From: Myxococcales bacterium
Lineage (GTDB): Bacteria > Myxococcota_A > UBA9160 > JALSIO01
Reading direction: 5' to 3'
Length of the DNA stretch: 5,636 nt
Assembly (NCBI GenBank): GCA_026989995.1
Contig: JALSIO010000089.1
Location: forward strand, 1-5,636
Part shown: positions 5,619 to 5,636 of the stretch, one piece after another
Position numbering within the stretch: position 1 is the first letter of the stretch
Layout of the letters: each line of letters starts with the position of its first letter
Notes under the pieces: generated by a model
Databases searched by the model: none
The model's input: only the letters and a program-made list of their open reading frames with translations
What the model was told of the DNA's origin: nothing
Position numbers and translations under genes: made by a program

Positions 5619-5636
5619 CCGGGGCGTTCCTCGTCA

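Noticed and set aside
1..5636. Mobile element or recent transfer
   Set aside because: I found no transposase, integrase, terminal inverted repeats or tRNA, and base and codon use look uniform across all genes.

Overview
This is a strongly GC-rich window with ordinary G/C-ending codons and no mobile element, tRNA, rRNA or CRISPR. It looks like a chromosomal piece of a Gram-negative bacterium. A PilZ-domain protein, an exported repeat protein with a classical signal peptide, and a short catabolic operon together suggest an environmental Myxococcota/deltaproteobacterial, Binatota-like or proteobacterial lineage. That placement is inference; the sequence carries no taxonomic marker.

Layout. Positions 1-399 (minus strand) hold the N-terminal part of a PilZ-domain protein that runs off the left edge. 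A relatively AT-rich divergent promoter region (about 476-528) separates it from a plus-strand operon of four genes: a TetR-family repressor (527-1162), a Rieske [2Fe-2S] mononuclear-iron oxygenase of KshA / cholesterol-7-desaturase type (1159-2133), an amidohydrolase-2 family metal-dependent hydrolase or decarboxylase (2142-3359), and an acetoacetate-decarboxylase-superfamily enzyme (3346-4146). The genes overlap by 4 bp, are separated by 8 bp, and overlap by 14 bp, so they are almost certainly co-transcribed and translationally coupled. Two strong GC-rich hairpins without U-tracts (4149-4193 and 4435-4461) lie in the convergent gap. The last gene (4469-5608, minus strand) encodes an exported protein built from three copies of a beta-rich repeat of about 100 residues.

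How the genes may work together. The repressor probably controls its own operon and senses a hydrophobic substrate or CoA-type intermediate. The Rieske enzyme would oxygenate or desaturate an alicyclic, steroid-like or terpenoid-like substrate. The amidohydrolase and the ADC-like enzyme would then carry out hydrolytic C-C cleavage, decarboxylation or retro-aldol chemistry on the oxidised product. No reductase or ferredoxin partner for the Rieske enzyme is encoded here, so electrons must come from elsewhere in the genome. Family assignments are strong; the substrate and pathway are inference. The most distinctive items are the compact oxygenase/amidohydrolase/ADC-like gene set and the unassigned three-repeat exported protein.
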